Shown one piece after another: positions 43,133-51,494 of a stretch of DNA of 64,000 bases; within the stretch, counting starts at the first letter, position 1, and each line of letters begins with the position of its first letter. The translations under genes were made by a program, and so were the position numbers. The DNA is from Phycisphaeraceae bacterium (GTDB lineage Bacteria > Planctomycetota > Phycisphaerae > Phycisphaerales > UBA1924). The notes under the pieces were generated by a model. It worked only from the letters and a program-made list of their open reading frames with translations, ran no database searches and was not told the origin of the DNA. The DNA lies in the NCBI GenBank assembly GCA_015200025.1, contig CP054186.1:2678001-2742000 (forward strand), written 5' to 3'.

Positions 43133-44581
43133 TCAGTCGTCGGTGCAGCCGGCCCCGAGCTTGGCGCGGTTGAGTTGGGCCGCCAGCGCGTAGCTGCCCT
43201 TGATGGCGACAGGCTCACCGGCCCGCAGACCGGCCACGATCTCCACCCAACCCCCGCCGTGACCGCCGACGCGGACCTCGCGGGTCTGGAAGACCTCGTC
43301 GTTGAGCTTGACGAAGAGCAGGTGCGACTCGCCGTCCTTCTGAAGGGCCGACTCGGGCACCACGACCGCCGATTGCGACGACCTTACGGTGATGCGGGCC
43401 CGGCCGAAGGAGTGGGCAAAGAGGTGGCCATCGCTGTTGTCAACCTCGGCGCGGACCTGGATGGTCCTCGTCTTCTCGTTCACCTCGGGACTGATCCAGA
43501 TCACTTTTCCTACGACCGGGGTCGAGCCGACAACGTCGGGCACGAACTCCAGCGGTTGACCGACGCGAGCCTTCGCTGCCTGGGCCGGCGTCAGCTCGGC
43601 GTGCACCCACAGCCGGGACGTATCGGAAACGACGAGCAGGGGCTTGCCCGATTCGACGACCTCTCCCGCGACCGCAGCGCGGGAGATCACCACCCCGTCG
43701 ATGGGCGACAGCACCGGAAGGAGATTGCCCGACGTGCGGGACGGGTCGAGCTCCGCGAGGATCGGTTCGGGGAGCCCGAGGTGGAGCACATCGCGCTCGC
43801 CGGGAATCTCGCCCTCGGCCGTGGTGGGGACCGGGAGCCCGAGGTTGACCAGCGATTGCCTCGCATTGAACAGGCGAATCGAAGCCTCCTTGAGCTCGGC
43901 CTCGGCCGTCACCAGGTCGGCCTGGTTGCGGAATCCGGCCTCGGTCGAGTTGCGGATGCGGTCCAGCGCCCGCTGCCTGCTGACGATCTGCGCGGCGGCC
44001 TGGAGGAGCTCCGCTTTGGCCCGCCCGACTTCGACGGCGTCGACCAGCGCGAGTACCTCGCCGCGCGTTACACGCTGTCCCGGCTGAACGCGCATGAGCG
44101 CGACGGTCCCCGGCACCCGTGAGGCGACCTGGGCATATCGGGAGAGATCGAACGAGACCTCGGCGTTGGCTTCGACCGTCTCGTCCATCGGCTTGAGAGC
44201 CGCGGGCTGCACCTCGATGCCCGCCCGCCCTGCGGTGTCGCCGGTTGTCAGCTGCACCGCGGGTCGTTTCTTGGTCCCGACCTGTTCAACCTCGGGCTCC
44301 GAAGGCTGGGAACTCGTCGCAGCGTCGCCTTTGCGCTGCTGCGACGGTGGAACGGCGTTCGCCTTGAGTCCGCGACAAATCATGCACCTGGACTCGGGGA
44401 CGCCGTGCTCGCCGCACCAGTCCTCGCGCGGCTCCTTGCCGCCGCCGAAGACCTCCGAAGCCGCGGGAATCTTCCATCCCGTGCGGTGGCCGATGTAGCC
44501 GATGCCCGCGAGGACGGCGATGGTGAGGGCCGTCGGTAGGCCCCGAAGCAGCGCGCCCGGGGCTCGCTTGATGATGCTCAT
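43133..44581 (-). CDS. czcB: CzcB-type RND adaptor with Cys/His metal-binding motif, operon 2
   Basis: A 482-residue membrane fusion protein with an N-terminal anchor helix (LPTALTIAVLAGIGYIG). Residues of about 54-69 hold DWCGEHGVPESRCMIC, the motif repeated twice in the lipoprotein at 39582. The core shows VASRVPGTVALMRVQPGQRVTRGEVLALV, a helical hairpin with EAGFRNQADLVTAEAELKEA, SPIDGVVISRAAVAGEVVESGK and a C-terminal GLRAGEPVAIKGSYAL. It overlaps the outer membrane factor gene by 4 nt (ATGA), which indicates translational coupling. The N-terminal motif is a candidate metal-capture site. Confidence 0.92.
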   Translation of the reverse strand: MSIIKRAPGALLRGLPTALTIAVLAGIGYIGHRTGWKIPAASEVFGGGKEPREDWCGEHGVPESRCMICRGLKANAVPPSQQRKGDAATSSQPSEPEVEQVGTKKRPAVQLTTGDTAGRAGIEVQPAALKPMDETVEANAEVSFDLSRYAQVASRVPGTVALMRVQPGQRVTRGEVLALVDAVEVGRAKAELLQAAAQIVSRQRALDRIRNSTEAGFRNQADLVTAEAELKEASIRLFNARQSLVNLGLPVPTTAEGEIPGERDVLHLGLPEPILAELDPSRTSGNLLPVLSPIDGVVISRAAVAGEVVESGKPLLVVSDTSRLWVHAELTPAQAAKARVGQPLEFVPDVVGSTPVVGKVIWISPEVNEKTRTIQVRAEVDNSDGHLFAHSFGRARITVRSSQSAVVVPESALQKDGESHLLFVKLNDEVFQTREVRVGGHGGGWVEIVAGLRAGEPVAIKGSYALAAQLNRAKLGAGCTDD

Positions 44582-45996
44582 GGTGCGTTCCTTTTCTGTG
44601 GGGAGAGGGACGAGGGCTCGGGCAGGGGCGCGAACCGCCAGACCGGGAATCCACTCAGCGCCTCCAGATCCAGGAGGGCGCGGCGGTACGAGATCACGGT
44701 GTCGAGGTACGCCCGGCGGGTCCGCAGCGCCCTCTGCTGCGCGGTGACCCAGTCCAGCACATTGAGTTCACGCGCCTCGAAGGCGCCCCGCGACAATGTC
44801 TGGCTTCGCTCCAGCAGAGGAAGGACCTCACGCTGCTGGGTGTCGATCTCCGCTCGGATGGCGCGAACACGCGCGAGCGCCGCCGCGGCCTCCGAGCGGA
44901 GCCGGTGCAGCGCCGCGGTGTACTCGGCCCGGGACCGGTCGCGGGCCGCGGTCTTCTCCGCGATCTCGTCCTGGTTGCGGTCAAAGATCGGAATCTCGAC
45001 CGACGCGCTGACACCCGCGAAGTTCTCTGACACACCGTCGTGCTCGTAGAGTGGTCCGGCCTTGAGCTTGAGGAACTGCCGGGCAGTCGCGAGGCGCAGC
45101 TCCTCTTCCGAGACCTGGTAGGCCGCCTCGCGCGCCTTGAGGTCCAGCCGACTCGACAGGAGCCGCTCGTCAAGATCGCCGAATTGGACCGCGTCAATCA
45201 GCGGAACTTCGAGCGGTTTGCCGGATGATTCGAGCGTGATGACGGAACTGGGCGGGAGGCCCAGCTCCCTGTTGAGCGCGAGCCTGGCCTGTTCAAGTTC
45301 GATCTGCGCCAAGCGCCGGTCGCGCTGCACCTCGACAAGCTCAAGGTCGACCGCCGAGATGTCCAGGTCGTTGGCCTCTCCCACGTCCCGGCGGCGACGG
45401 ACCAGGCCGGTGGCCTGCTGGCGGAGGGCCAGCTCGGCATCGAGGATCACGATGGCCTGTTCGGCGACCGCTACGTTGAACGCGAGCCGGCGAATCTCGG
45501 CGGCGATCTCGTACTCCCGCGCCAGAACCTCCACCCGCGTGAGCGCAATCCGGGCCGTGGCCACGGCCTGACGCGCTTCACGCTCACCGGGCTTGAGGAA
45601 CTCAAATAGCAGGTCGGTGCCGAGCTTGAACCCATCGGTCCCCAGCAGCCCCACGCCGAATCCGACGCCAACCTCAGGGTTGGGAAGCGTCTTGGCGGAG
45701 ATCAGCAGTGCCTCGGTCTCGCCGATCGAAGCGCGGGCTGCCTGGAGATCCGGGTTGAGCATGACCGCGACGGCCATCAGCTCCGCTTCGCTCAGCCCAT
45801 CGGACGCGTCGAACACGGGGGCGTCGGGGGGCCCTGCGGCCGCGTCCCGGAGTTGGACCAGCGTCCCTGCGGGAAATGTGCGGGCGTCCAGCGCCGCGAG
45901 CTGGGCTCGAGGGTCGAGGGGCTTTGGGTGGTAGCTGACGCACCCGCCAAGCAGGAATATGAGCGACCCTGTGGCCGCGATCACGGAGTTTCTCAA
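44578..45996 (-). CDS. czcC: CzcC-type outer membrane factor, operon 2
   Basis: A 472-residue outer membrane channel lipoprotein (LIFLLGGCVSYHPKPLD). The mature N-terminus resembles that of the operon 1 factor at 25631 (SY-x-PKPLDPRAQLAALDART), and SDGLSEAELMAVAVMLNPDLQ matches the same protein's SDGIGCAEAEIIALVFNADL. The OEP repeats are visible, with SVEIPIFDRNQDEIAEKTAAR in the second half. It is the first transport gene of operon 2, 117 nt downstream of the Cys-rich protein at 46114. Confidence 0.92.
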   Translation of the reverse strand: MRNSVIAATGSLIFLLGGCVSYHPKPLDPRAQLAALDARTFPAGTLVQLRDAAAGPPDAPVFDASDGLSEAELMAVAVMLNPDLQAARASIGETEALLISAKTLPNPEVGVGFGVGLLGTDGFKLGTDLLFEFLKPGEREARQAVATARIALTRVEVLAREYEIAAEIRRLAFNVAVAEQAIVILDAELALRQQATGLVRRRRDVGEANDLDISAVDLELVEVQRDRRLAQIELEQARLALNRELGLPPSSVITLESSGKPLEVPLIDAVQFGDLDERLLSSRLDLKAREAAYQVSEEELRLATARQFLKLKAGPLYEHDGVSENFAGVSASVEIPIFDRNQDEIAEKTAARDRSRAEYTAALHRLRSEAAAALARVRAIRAEIDTQQREVLPLLERSQTLSRGAFEARELNVLDWVTAQQRALRTRRAYLDTVISYRRALLDLEALSGFPVWRFAPLPEPSSLSPQKRNAP

Positions 45997-46113
45997 GGGA
46001 GTCCTCGCTCAGGAGTGCTGGGTCGTGCTCACGTCATGGACGGAGCCGGTGCGTGGAGACGCCGCCACGCGGCCCGCATGGGGACCGGAGGCACAAGGAA
46101 CCGCACCGAAGCA

Positions 46114-46575
46114 CTACAAGCGAAGAACAATGGTCGCCAGATGCGCGCGCGGAGGCGCCAAACACTCTGGCAAAGCAGCTCGATGAGTGAACCCGCTCGC
46201 GTTGAGCGGGCTGAGATCGATCATGAGCACCGCGACAACAGCCACAAACGTTGCGGCTAGCTCATGCTGAGGCGTCGACTGTGGAGCCTGCCGAACCATC
46301 GGCTCGCCGGCCACGGGCGTATCGATACAGTCGCAATCGGGCTGGCTGAGAACCAGACCGCTGCGATCCTCGTGGCACCCGCCATCGCAGCCGCCGCACA
46401 CGGACTCCGAAGCGGTCGTCTGGGCGCGGCTGCCTCCGCAGCAGCTCGTGACAGACAATTCGATACTCTGTGAGCCATCGCGGTGAGCGCAGAGCATCCG
46501 AGGCCCCAACGCTCCTGAGGAGAGAAGTTGGGCGACCAAGACAACAACCGCGATGTAGGGACTCCAGAGCCTCAT
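46114..46575 (-). CDS. Small exported Cys-rich protein heading operon 2 (family A)
   Basis: A 153-residue protein with a hydrophobic N-terminus (WSPYIAVVVLVAQLLSSGALG), then RMLCAHRDG, TSCCGGSR, VCGGCDGGCHED and PDCDCIDTPVAGE: nine cysteines in all. A second hydrophobic stretch (ELAATFVAVVAVLMIDLSPL) lies near residue 120. It shares RM[IL]C and DCxC followed by PVxG with the protein at 24979. Both lead an operon whose next gene is a CzcC-like channel. A TATGAT -10 box lies close upstream of the ATG, but no -35 box is clear. I do not recognise a named family. Metal binding is inferred from the cysteines. Confidence 0.65.
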   Translation of the reverse strand: MRLWSPYIAVVVLVAQLLSSGALGPRMLCAHRDGSQSIELSVTSCCGGSRAQTTASESVCGGCDGGCHEDRSGLVLSQPDCDCIDTPVAGEPMVRQAPQSTPQHELAATFVAVVAVLMIDLSPLNASGFTHRAALPECLAPPRAHLATIVLRL

Positions 46576-47038
46576 CGTCTGCAATCATAGCCAGTCCATG
46601 CTCAGAATGCATCGGCAGAGACCCTTGGGCAGTGGATTCAGTGACGGCGAGCTTCACGCCAGCGTGTCCCCGCATCTATGCGGCGAGGCTCAGAGTGCGG
46701 ACGATTCACGGCTCTTGAGCTGTTCTCGACCTGCGTTGCGCTCAACTCGTGTATTCGCACCCCATAACCCTCAGTATCCACAACCCTCGCGAACCGTTTC
46801 TCGATCACGGACGGCAGCAACTTGCAGAGAAGTCGGGGCGACGCGCGACCATGGTTGTTCCGGCCCGCCGACCCCTATCTCGGAGCCACACACAAGGAGC
46901 GGACGAGGCGCTCCGGCAGAAACGCGTCTTCTGCTTGTGGCCTTTGAAGCCCGGAAGGCCGAATCGGCCAGGACCGTCCGCGTTCGAATCGACTCCACGT
47001 TATCGGACAGCAGACCAGAGTCTGCATCGGCAGTGCAT
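46576..47038. other. Gap between divergent metal operons
   Basis: About 460 nt with lower GC than the flanks. Several short frames are open on both strands, but none has a ribosome-binding site or a family feature. It presumably holds the control regions of both operons; only the right-hand promoter is convincing. Confidence 0.5.
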
Positions 47039-47079
47039 TTGACAAGCACATGGGCGATGGGTATACTCCCCCCGAGTAT
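47039..47079 (+). promoter_or_regulatory. Promoter with palindromic operator overlapping the start codon
   Basis: TTGACA (47039-47044), 17 nt, TATACT (47062-47067). The palindrome ATACTC-CCCCC-GAGTAT (47063-47079) covers the -10 box and the first two bases of the ATG at 47078. The expected transcript start is only a few bases before the ATG. The layout equals that at 55546-55587. Confidence 0.75.
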
Positions 47080-47545
47080 GATCCTCCGCAGTGCCCAATT
47101 CCGGAGTCTCATCGCCGTCCTTCTGACGGTGGCGATCCCGTTCTGCTGCTGCAACTTCCGCTCGCTGCTCGCCGGGAATCTGGCGTGCGAATCAGCGTCC
47201 TTCGCGAAAGTTGGTGTCGCGCGAGCTTCTCTAAACCCGACAAAAGCCCACGGGTGCTGCCACGGCAAGTCGGTGAGCGATGGCGTGACCTCCGACTTCG
47301 AGCCAACGAGCGATACATCAGACCAGCCCCGTGACTGCTCATGCGACAAGAGCGGCGGGAAGGTGCTTTCGGTCGAGAAGCCCGGCCTGGAACTCCCTGC
47401 GCAGGTGTTGGTGGCGGTGCTTGAGTGGGTCCAATGGCCTGAACTCCGGCTTTTCGATCCGGTCATCGGACGTGGACAGCTTCCGCACGCGGTTCACCGA
47501 CCCCTGACGTCGCTGGTGCGCATGCACTGCGCGCTCATCGTCTAG
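47078..47545 (+). CDS. Small exported Cys-rich protein heading the cus operon (family B)
   Basis: A 155-residue protein of a family I cannot name. The N-terminal hydrophobic segment ends in IPFCCCNFRSLL. Further marks are HGCCHGK, RDCSCDKSGGK, EKPGLELPAQVLVAVLEW and the C-terminal RMHCALIV. The same marks appear in the protein at 55586 (VPFCCCNFHSLL, DCTCGKHEAK, EKPTIELPTTVLVAILNW, RMHCALIV), so they are true paralogs. The ATG at 47078 lies within a palindromic operator, so the mRNA should be near-leaderless. It precedes a YHS-type protein and CusCBA. A role as periplasmic metal sensor, chaperone or operon leader protein is possible. Confidence 0.72.
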   Translation: MILRSAQFRSLIAVLLTVAIPFCCCNFRSLLAGNLACESASFAKVGVARASLNPTKAHGCCHGKSVSDGVTSDFEPTSDTSDQPRDCSCDKSGGKVLSVEKPGLELPAQVLVAVLEWVQWPELRLFDPVIGRGQLPHAVHRPLTSLVRMHCALIV

Positions 47546-47689
47546 CAGGCCCAGTCCGCCCGATGCCCCGGAGCGTCCTCCGACGCTTCCCGAGCGGCAC
47601 TTGCGCCGGACGCCCCATCTCGCCCACATCTCAGCTCCCTCTACGCGCGCCCGCGTTCCCTGTTCATTCCCCGATCGACGGAGGTCAAC

Positions 47690-48388
47690 ATGTTCATTCG
47701 TACAAGCATCATTCTCGCCGCACTGCTCGCGGCCGGCACTCTGCTGGCCGGCGCCGCCCAGCCCGGACACCACGACCATCACGCTCCCAAGACGACGCAG
47801 CCCAGCCCGCAACCGGCCAAGGCGGTGAACGACCGCTGCCCGATCCAAGGCGAGGAAATTGATCCGGAGACCCCGATGCGCCAGTGGAGGGGGCACTCGA
47901 TCGGCTTCTGCTGCCCAGGCTGCGACAAAAAATGGGACGCCAAGCCCGACGCTGAGAAGGACGCGTTTCTCGCGAAGTACGTGAAGCTCGCGCTGCCAGC
48001 CCCGGCGGTCGATCTCGCGCGGCGGTTCCAAGCCGCGAGAGCGGCCGGAGACACCGCCGCGATGGACCGGATGTTCTTGGGTGATGGAAAGGCCAATGTG
48101 CTCCAAAACGGGCGAGACGCCGGTACTTGGGAGCGATACCGAGAGGAACACCTCAAGCCCGAATTCAAGGCCCTCGGCGAGACAGCCTGGCGAACGGTGA
48201 CTGAGTCCGAGACTTCACTCGGCGCGGCGACCATCGTCACCCAGACGGTGACGCTCACGGTGGGCGAAGGCTCGAAGAAGCGTGAGCTGTCCGCCGCGGT
48301 CACCTTGGTCGTGGTAGATGATGGCGGGACGCCCAAGATCGCCCACATGCACTGGTCTTTACATGAAGTCGCAGAGGGCAAGAAGTGA
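47690..48388 (+). CDS. Exported YHS-like metal-binding domain fused to an NTF2/SnoaL-like domain
   Basis: A 232-residue protein with GGAGG before the ATG at 47690 and a signal peptide (SIILAALLAAGTLLAGAAQ). A His-rich stretch (PGHHDHHAPK) leads into a YHS/TRASH-like domain (about 48-95) with DRCPIQGEEID and IGFCCPGCDKKWDA. The rest (about 100-232) looks like an NTF2/SnoaL-like fold (DLARRFQAARAAGDTAAMDRMF, then VVVDDGGTPKIAHMHWSLHEV). The pairing is unusual. It overlaps the cusC open frame and is inside the copper operon, so a periplasmic copper-binding accessory role is likely. The C-terminal assignment is tentative. Confidence 0.75.
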   Translation: MFIRTSIILAALLAAGTLLAGAAQPGHHDHHAPKTTQPSPQPAKAVNDRCPIQGEEIDPETPMRQWRGHSIGFCCPGCDKKWDAKPDAEKDAFLAKYVKLALPAPAVDLARRFQAARAAGDTAAMDRMFLGDGKANVLQNGRDAGTWERYREEHLKPEFKALGETAWRTVTESETSLGAATIVTQTVTLTVGEGSKKRELSAAVTLVVVDDGGTPKIAHMHWSLHEVAEGKK

Positions 48389-48396
48389 GGTATCCC

Positions 48397-49785
48397 ATGA
48401 GACTTACCACCCACCAATGGCGTTTGCTCGCGGCCACGCTGCTTCCCGCCGCGCTGCTCGCGGGCTGCGCCGGCACACCCACCGCCACCGAACGAGAGGC
48501 GAGGGCGAACCTGGAGAGCGTCCGGTCTGCCTATCGACCCGGAGACGCGAAGCCCAAACGTCCATCGCTGAGCACGGAATCACCGCTGGCGGACTACTTG
48601 CGCTACTCCATCCTCAACAACCCTCGCGTTGAGGCCGCGTACTACTCGTGGGCCGCGTCCGTCGAGCGCATCACACCCGCACGGTCGCTCCCCGACCCGC
48701 GCCTGACCTTCGAGGCCGATATCACCGACATGCTCGACGCGGTCATGCCCGGGCTGATGCTTGACCTGCCGGGTCCGGGCAAGCTCCGGGCGGCCGGCGA
48801 TGTGGCGGCGGCTGAGGCGCGAGTGGGCTACTTCGGCTTTGAGAGCCAGGTGCTCCAGGCTGCGTACGCGACCAAGTCCGCCTACATCCGGCTTCATTTC
48901 CTTAGCGACACGATCCGAGTGCAGCGAGAAGCGCTCGCCCTGCTCGGCGACGTCGAATCGCAGGCGCAGCAGCAGGTCGGCGCCGGGCGCGGCACGATCC
49001 AGGATGTGCTCCGCGCACAGATCGAGCGCGATCAACTCACCAACCAGATCGCCAACCTGGAGGACTCCCGGAGCGTGCTCGAGGCGGAGTTCCGGGCGGC
49101 GCTCGGTCACTCACCCGCCGATGTGTCTGTACCGATTCCCGGCACATTCGAGGTCGGCGCCGCGCCCCCTGCCGCGGATGAGGTTCTCGCACTCGCCGCG
49201 GAGCACAACCCGGTGCTGCGTCAGATGGAAGCCGACGTCCGCCGCGGCGAAGCAATGCTCGATCTCGCCCGCACGAGCCGGGTGCCGGACTTCACGGTCG
49301 GCATCGAGGCGGATGTGAAGGCGAATCCGATCATGTGGCGGCCCACCGCCAGCATTACGCTCCCGATCTGGCGTGACAAGATTGAAGCGGAGATCGCGGC
49401 GGCCCAGGCCGACAAGCGATCCGCCGAGGCTCGCCTCTCCGCGGAGCAGATCAGCATCGCGGCCGAACTCGCATCGATGCTCTACACGTACCGCGAGAGC
49501 GGGCGAAACGTTGCGCTGTTCAGCATGACGCTCCTGCCGAAGGCGCAGCAATCGCTCGACGCCTCGCGATCGGGGTACCTCACCGGGCGATCGACTTTCT
49601 TGGACGTGATCGACGCCCATCGCCGCTTGCTCGAGTTCGAACTCAGCGCCATCGAGGCCAGAACCCAGAGGGAACTGGCGATTGCGTCTATTTCGCTCCT
49701 GATCTCGGGATCGGCTCCGGACGGAGCCCCGGTCCTGCCCGTCAGTGCTCCCGAGCGCGCGGAGCCGAAGGAGGCCCGTCCATGA
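48397..49785 (+). CDS. cusC: CusC-type outer membrane factor, operon 3
   Basis: A 462-residue TolC-family lipoprotein (lipobox ALLAGCAG). The ATG at 48397 is preferred over a GTG at 48385 because GAGG lies upstream. Marks are LADYLRYSILNNPRVEAAYYSWAAS, RLTFEADITDMLDAVMPG, and a second repeat with SITLPIWRDKIEAEIAAAQ. It overlaps cusB by 4 nt. It provides the outer-membrane exit for the CusBA pump. Confidence 0.9.
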   Translation: MRLTTHQWRLLAATLLPAALLAGCAGTPTATEREARANLESVRSAYRPGDAKPKRPSLSTESPLADYLRYSILNNPRVEAAYYSWAASVERITPARSLPDPRLTFEADITDMLDAVMPGLMLDLPGPGKLRAAGDVAAAEARVGYFGFESQVLQAAYATKSAYIRLHFLSDTIRVQREALALLGDVESQAQQQVGAGRGTIQDVLRAQIERDQLTNQIANLEDSRSVLEAEFRAALGHSPADVSVPIPGTFEVGAAPPAADEVLALAAEHNPVLRQMEADVRRGEAMLDLARTSRVPDFTVGIEADVKANPIMWRPTASITLPIWRDKIEAEIAAAQADKRSAEARLSAEQISIAAELASMLYTYRESGRNVALFSMTLLPKAQQSLDASRSGYLTGRSTFLDVIDAHRRLLEFELSAIEARTQRELAIASISLLISGSAPDGAPVLPVSAPERAEPKEARP

Positions 49786-51479
49786 AGCGCAGCACCATTA
49801 TCGTGTCGGTCCTTCTCGTCGCCGTGATTGCCGCCGGTGGCGGATACTGGATGGGGCGTGGCGGCGGCCCTCGGCCCGCTCCCACCGAAGGAGCTTCGGC
49901 AGCCGCGGCACCCGCTCCTGCCAAGCAGACCTACACCTGCTCGATGCACCCGCAGGTCCGCCTGGATCAGCCAGGTGACTGCCCGATCTGCGAGATGCCG
50001 TTGATCCCGGCAGCGTCGGCGACGGCGGCTGCGGCGGGGGAAGCTCCGACGCTCCAGCTCTCCGAGCACGCGCTCGCGATGGCGAGCGTGGAGACGGTCG
50101 CGGTTGAACCCCGACCGCTGGCCCGCGAGCTGCGGGCGGTCGGACGCATCGAGTACAACGAGTCCTCGCTGGCAACGATCACGCCGCGCGTGGATGGCTA
50201 CGCCGAGCGCCTGTTCGTGAACTTCACCGGCGTGGAGATTCGCAAGGGCGACCACCTCGCCGAGGTCTACAGCCCCGAGCTGCTTGTGGCACAGCAGGAA
50301 CTCCTCATCGCAGTCCAGGCGGGCAATGCTGGAGAGGCGCTGGTGAACGTTGCCAAGACGAGGCTCCGCCTCCTCGGGCTCACCGATGAACAGATCGCCC
50401 GTCTGGTCGACCGGAAGCAGACCACCGACCGAGTCACGCTTTACTCGCCAATCAGCGGCACGGTGATTGAGAAGTCGATCGTTGAGAAGGCCGCGTTCAA
50501 AGCCGGCGACGCGCTCTACCGCATCGCCAACCTCGATTCGGTGTGGGTCTACCTGGAGGTGTACGAGTACGACCTGCCGTGGGTCCGCTACGGCCAGAGA
50601 GTCCGCGTCACGGCGGAAGCGGTGCCCGGCCGGACTTTCGAGGGGATGGTGACGTTCGTGCAACCGATCGTCAACGAGCAGTCCCGCACGATCCGCATCC
50701 CGGTGCATATCGAGAACAAGGATCACGCTCTCAAGCCGGGGATGTTCGTGACCGCGTCGATCGATGCCTCGCTCACGGCCGAGGGACGGGCGGCGCCGAC
50801 GGGCGTCGAGGGCAAGTACACCTGCCCGATGCACCCGCAAGTGCTCACCGAAACCGACGGTGCGTGCCCGATCTGCGAGATGCCCCTCGAGCAGATCCCC
50901 GGCGACCCGGTGAAGGTCACCGAGGACACGTCGGTGCATTCGGCCGACGCCCACAAGCACGAGGCAGCACCTGCCGAGATGCCCTCACTCGCGACCAAGT
51001 ACTTCTGCCCGATGAAGTGCGAGGGCGAGAAGACCTACGACCAGCCGGGGCGCTGCCCGGTGTGCAAGATGAAGCTCAAGGAGGTTCCGGCGAAGGCGGC
51101 CGCGTCGGGCGGTGCCGGTGGAGTGCTGGCGGTGCCGGTGGCGGCCGTGCTTGATTCCGGGACGCGGCGGATCGTCTACGTGGAGAAGGCCCGCGGCCTG
51201 TTCGAACCGCGGGAGCTCACGCTCGGCCCACGAGCCGGCGCGTACTACCCGGTTCTATCCGGCGTCTCTGCGGGCGAGCGCGTCGTCACGCGAGGCAACT
51301 TCCTCATCGACAGCCAGTTCCAGGTGACAGGGCACCCGAGCCTGTTCTACCCGGGCGGTCTGCACGCCACGATGGGGCACGACCACGGACAGGCGACATC
51401 CGACGCGAAACCGGCTCAGCCCGGCGCAACGCCCACCGAATCACCGACACCAGCGCCCACCGGCGGCCACAAGCACTAA
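49782..51479 (+). CDS. cusB: CusB-type adaptor with three heavy-metal-binding (HMBD) modules
   Basis: A 565-residue adaptor with an N-terminal anchor (IIVSVLLVAVIAAGGGYWMG). Three copies of the HMBD motif are visible: YTCSMHPQVRLDQPGDCPIC near residue 47, YTCPMHPQVLTETDGACPIC near 346, and a variant YFCPMKCEGEKTYDQPGRCP near 408. Each has the Cys-x-Met-His/Lys and CPxC residues used for Cu(I)/Ag(I) or similar metals. Between them is the normal adaptor core (YSPELLVAQQELLIAVQAG, SPISGTVIEKSIVEKAAFKAG). The C-terminus is His-rich (ATMGHDHGQ, TGGHKH). It overlaps cusC by 4 nt, and cusA follows after 15 nt. Confidence 0.93.
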   Translation: MKRSTIIVSVLLVAVIAAGGGYWMGRGGGPRPAPTEGASAAAAPAPAKQTYTCSMHPQVRLDQPGDCPICEMPLIPAASATAAAAGEAPTLQLSEHALAMASVETVAVEPRPLARELRAVGRIEYNESSLATITPRVDGYAERLFVNFTGVEIRKGDHLAEVYSPELLVAQQELLIAVQAGNAGEALVNVAKTRLRLLGLTDEQIARLVDRKQTTDRVTLYSPISGTVIEKSIVEKAAFKAGDALYRIANLDSVWVYLEVYEYDLPWVRYGQRVRVTAEAVPGRTFEGMVTFVQPIVNEQSRTIRIPVHIENKDHALKPGMFVTASIDASLTAEGRAAPTGVEGKYTCPMHPQVLTETDGACPICEMPLEQIPGDPVKVTEDTSVHSADAHKHEAAPAEMPSLATKYFCPMKCEGEKTYDQPGRCPVCKMKLKEVPAKAAASGGAGGVLAVPVAAVLDSGTRRIVYVEKARGLFEPRELTLGPRAGAYYPVLSGVSAGERVVTRGNFLIDSQFQVTGHPSLFYPGGLHATMGHDHGQATSDAKPAQPGATPTESPTPAPTGGHKH

Positions 51480-51494
51480 GCGAAGGAGCCACCC

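Noticed and set aside
46598..47545. Longer start for the 47078 gene (frame open from 46598)
   Set aside because: The extension would cross the promoter and the hydrophobic export segment would no longer be N-terminal; the paralog at 55586 starts at the equivalent ATG.
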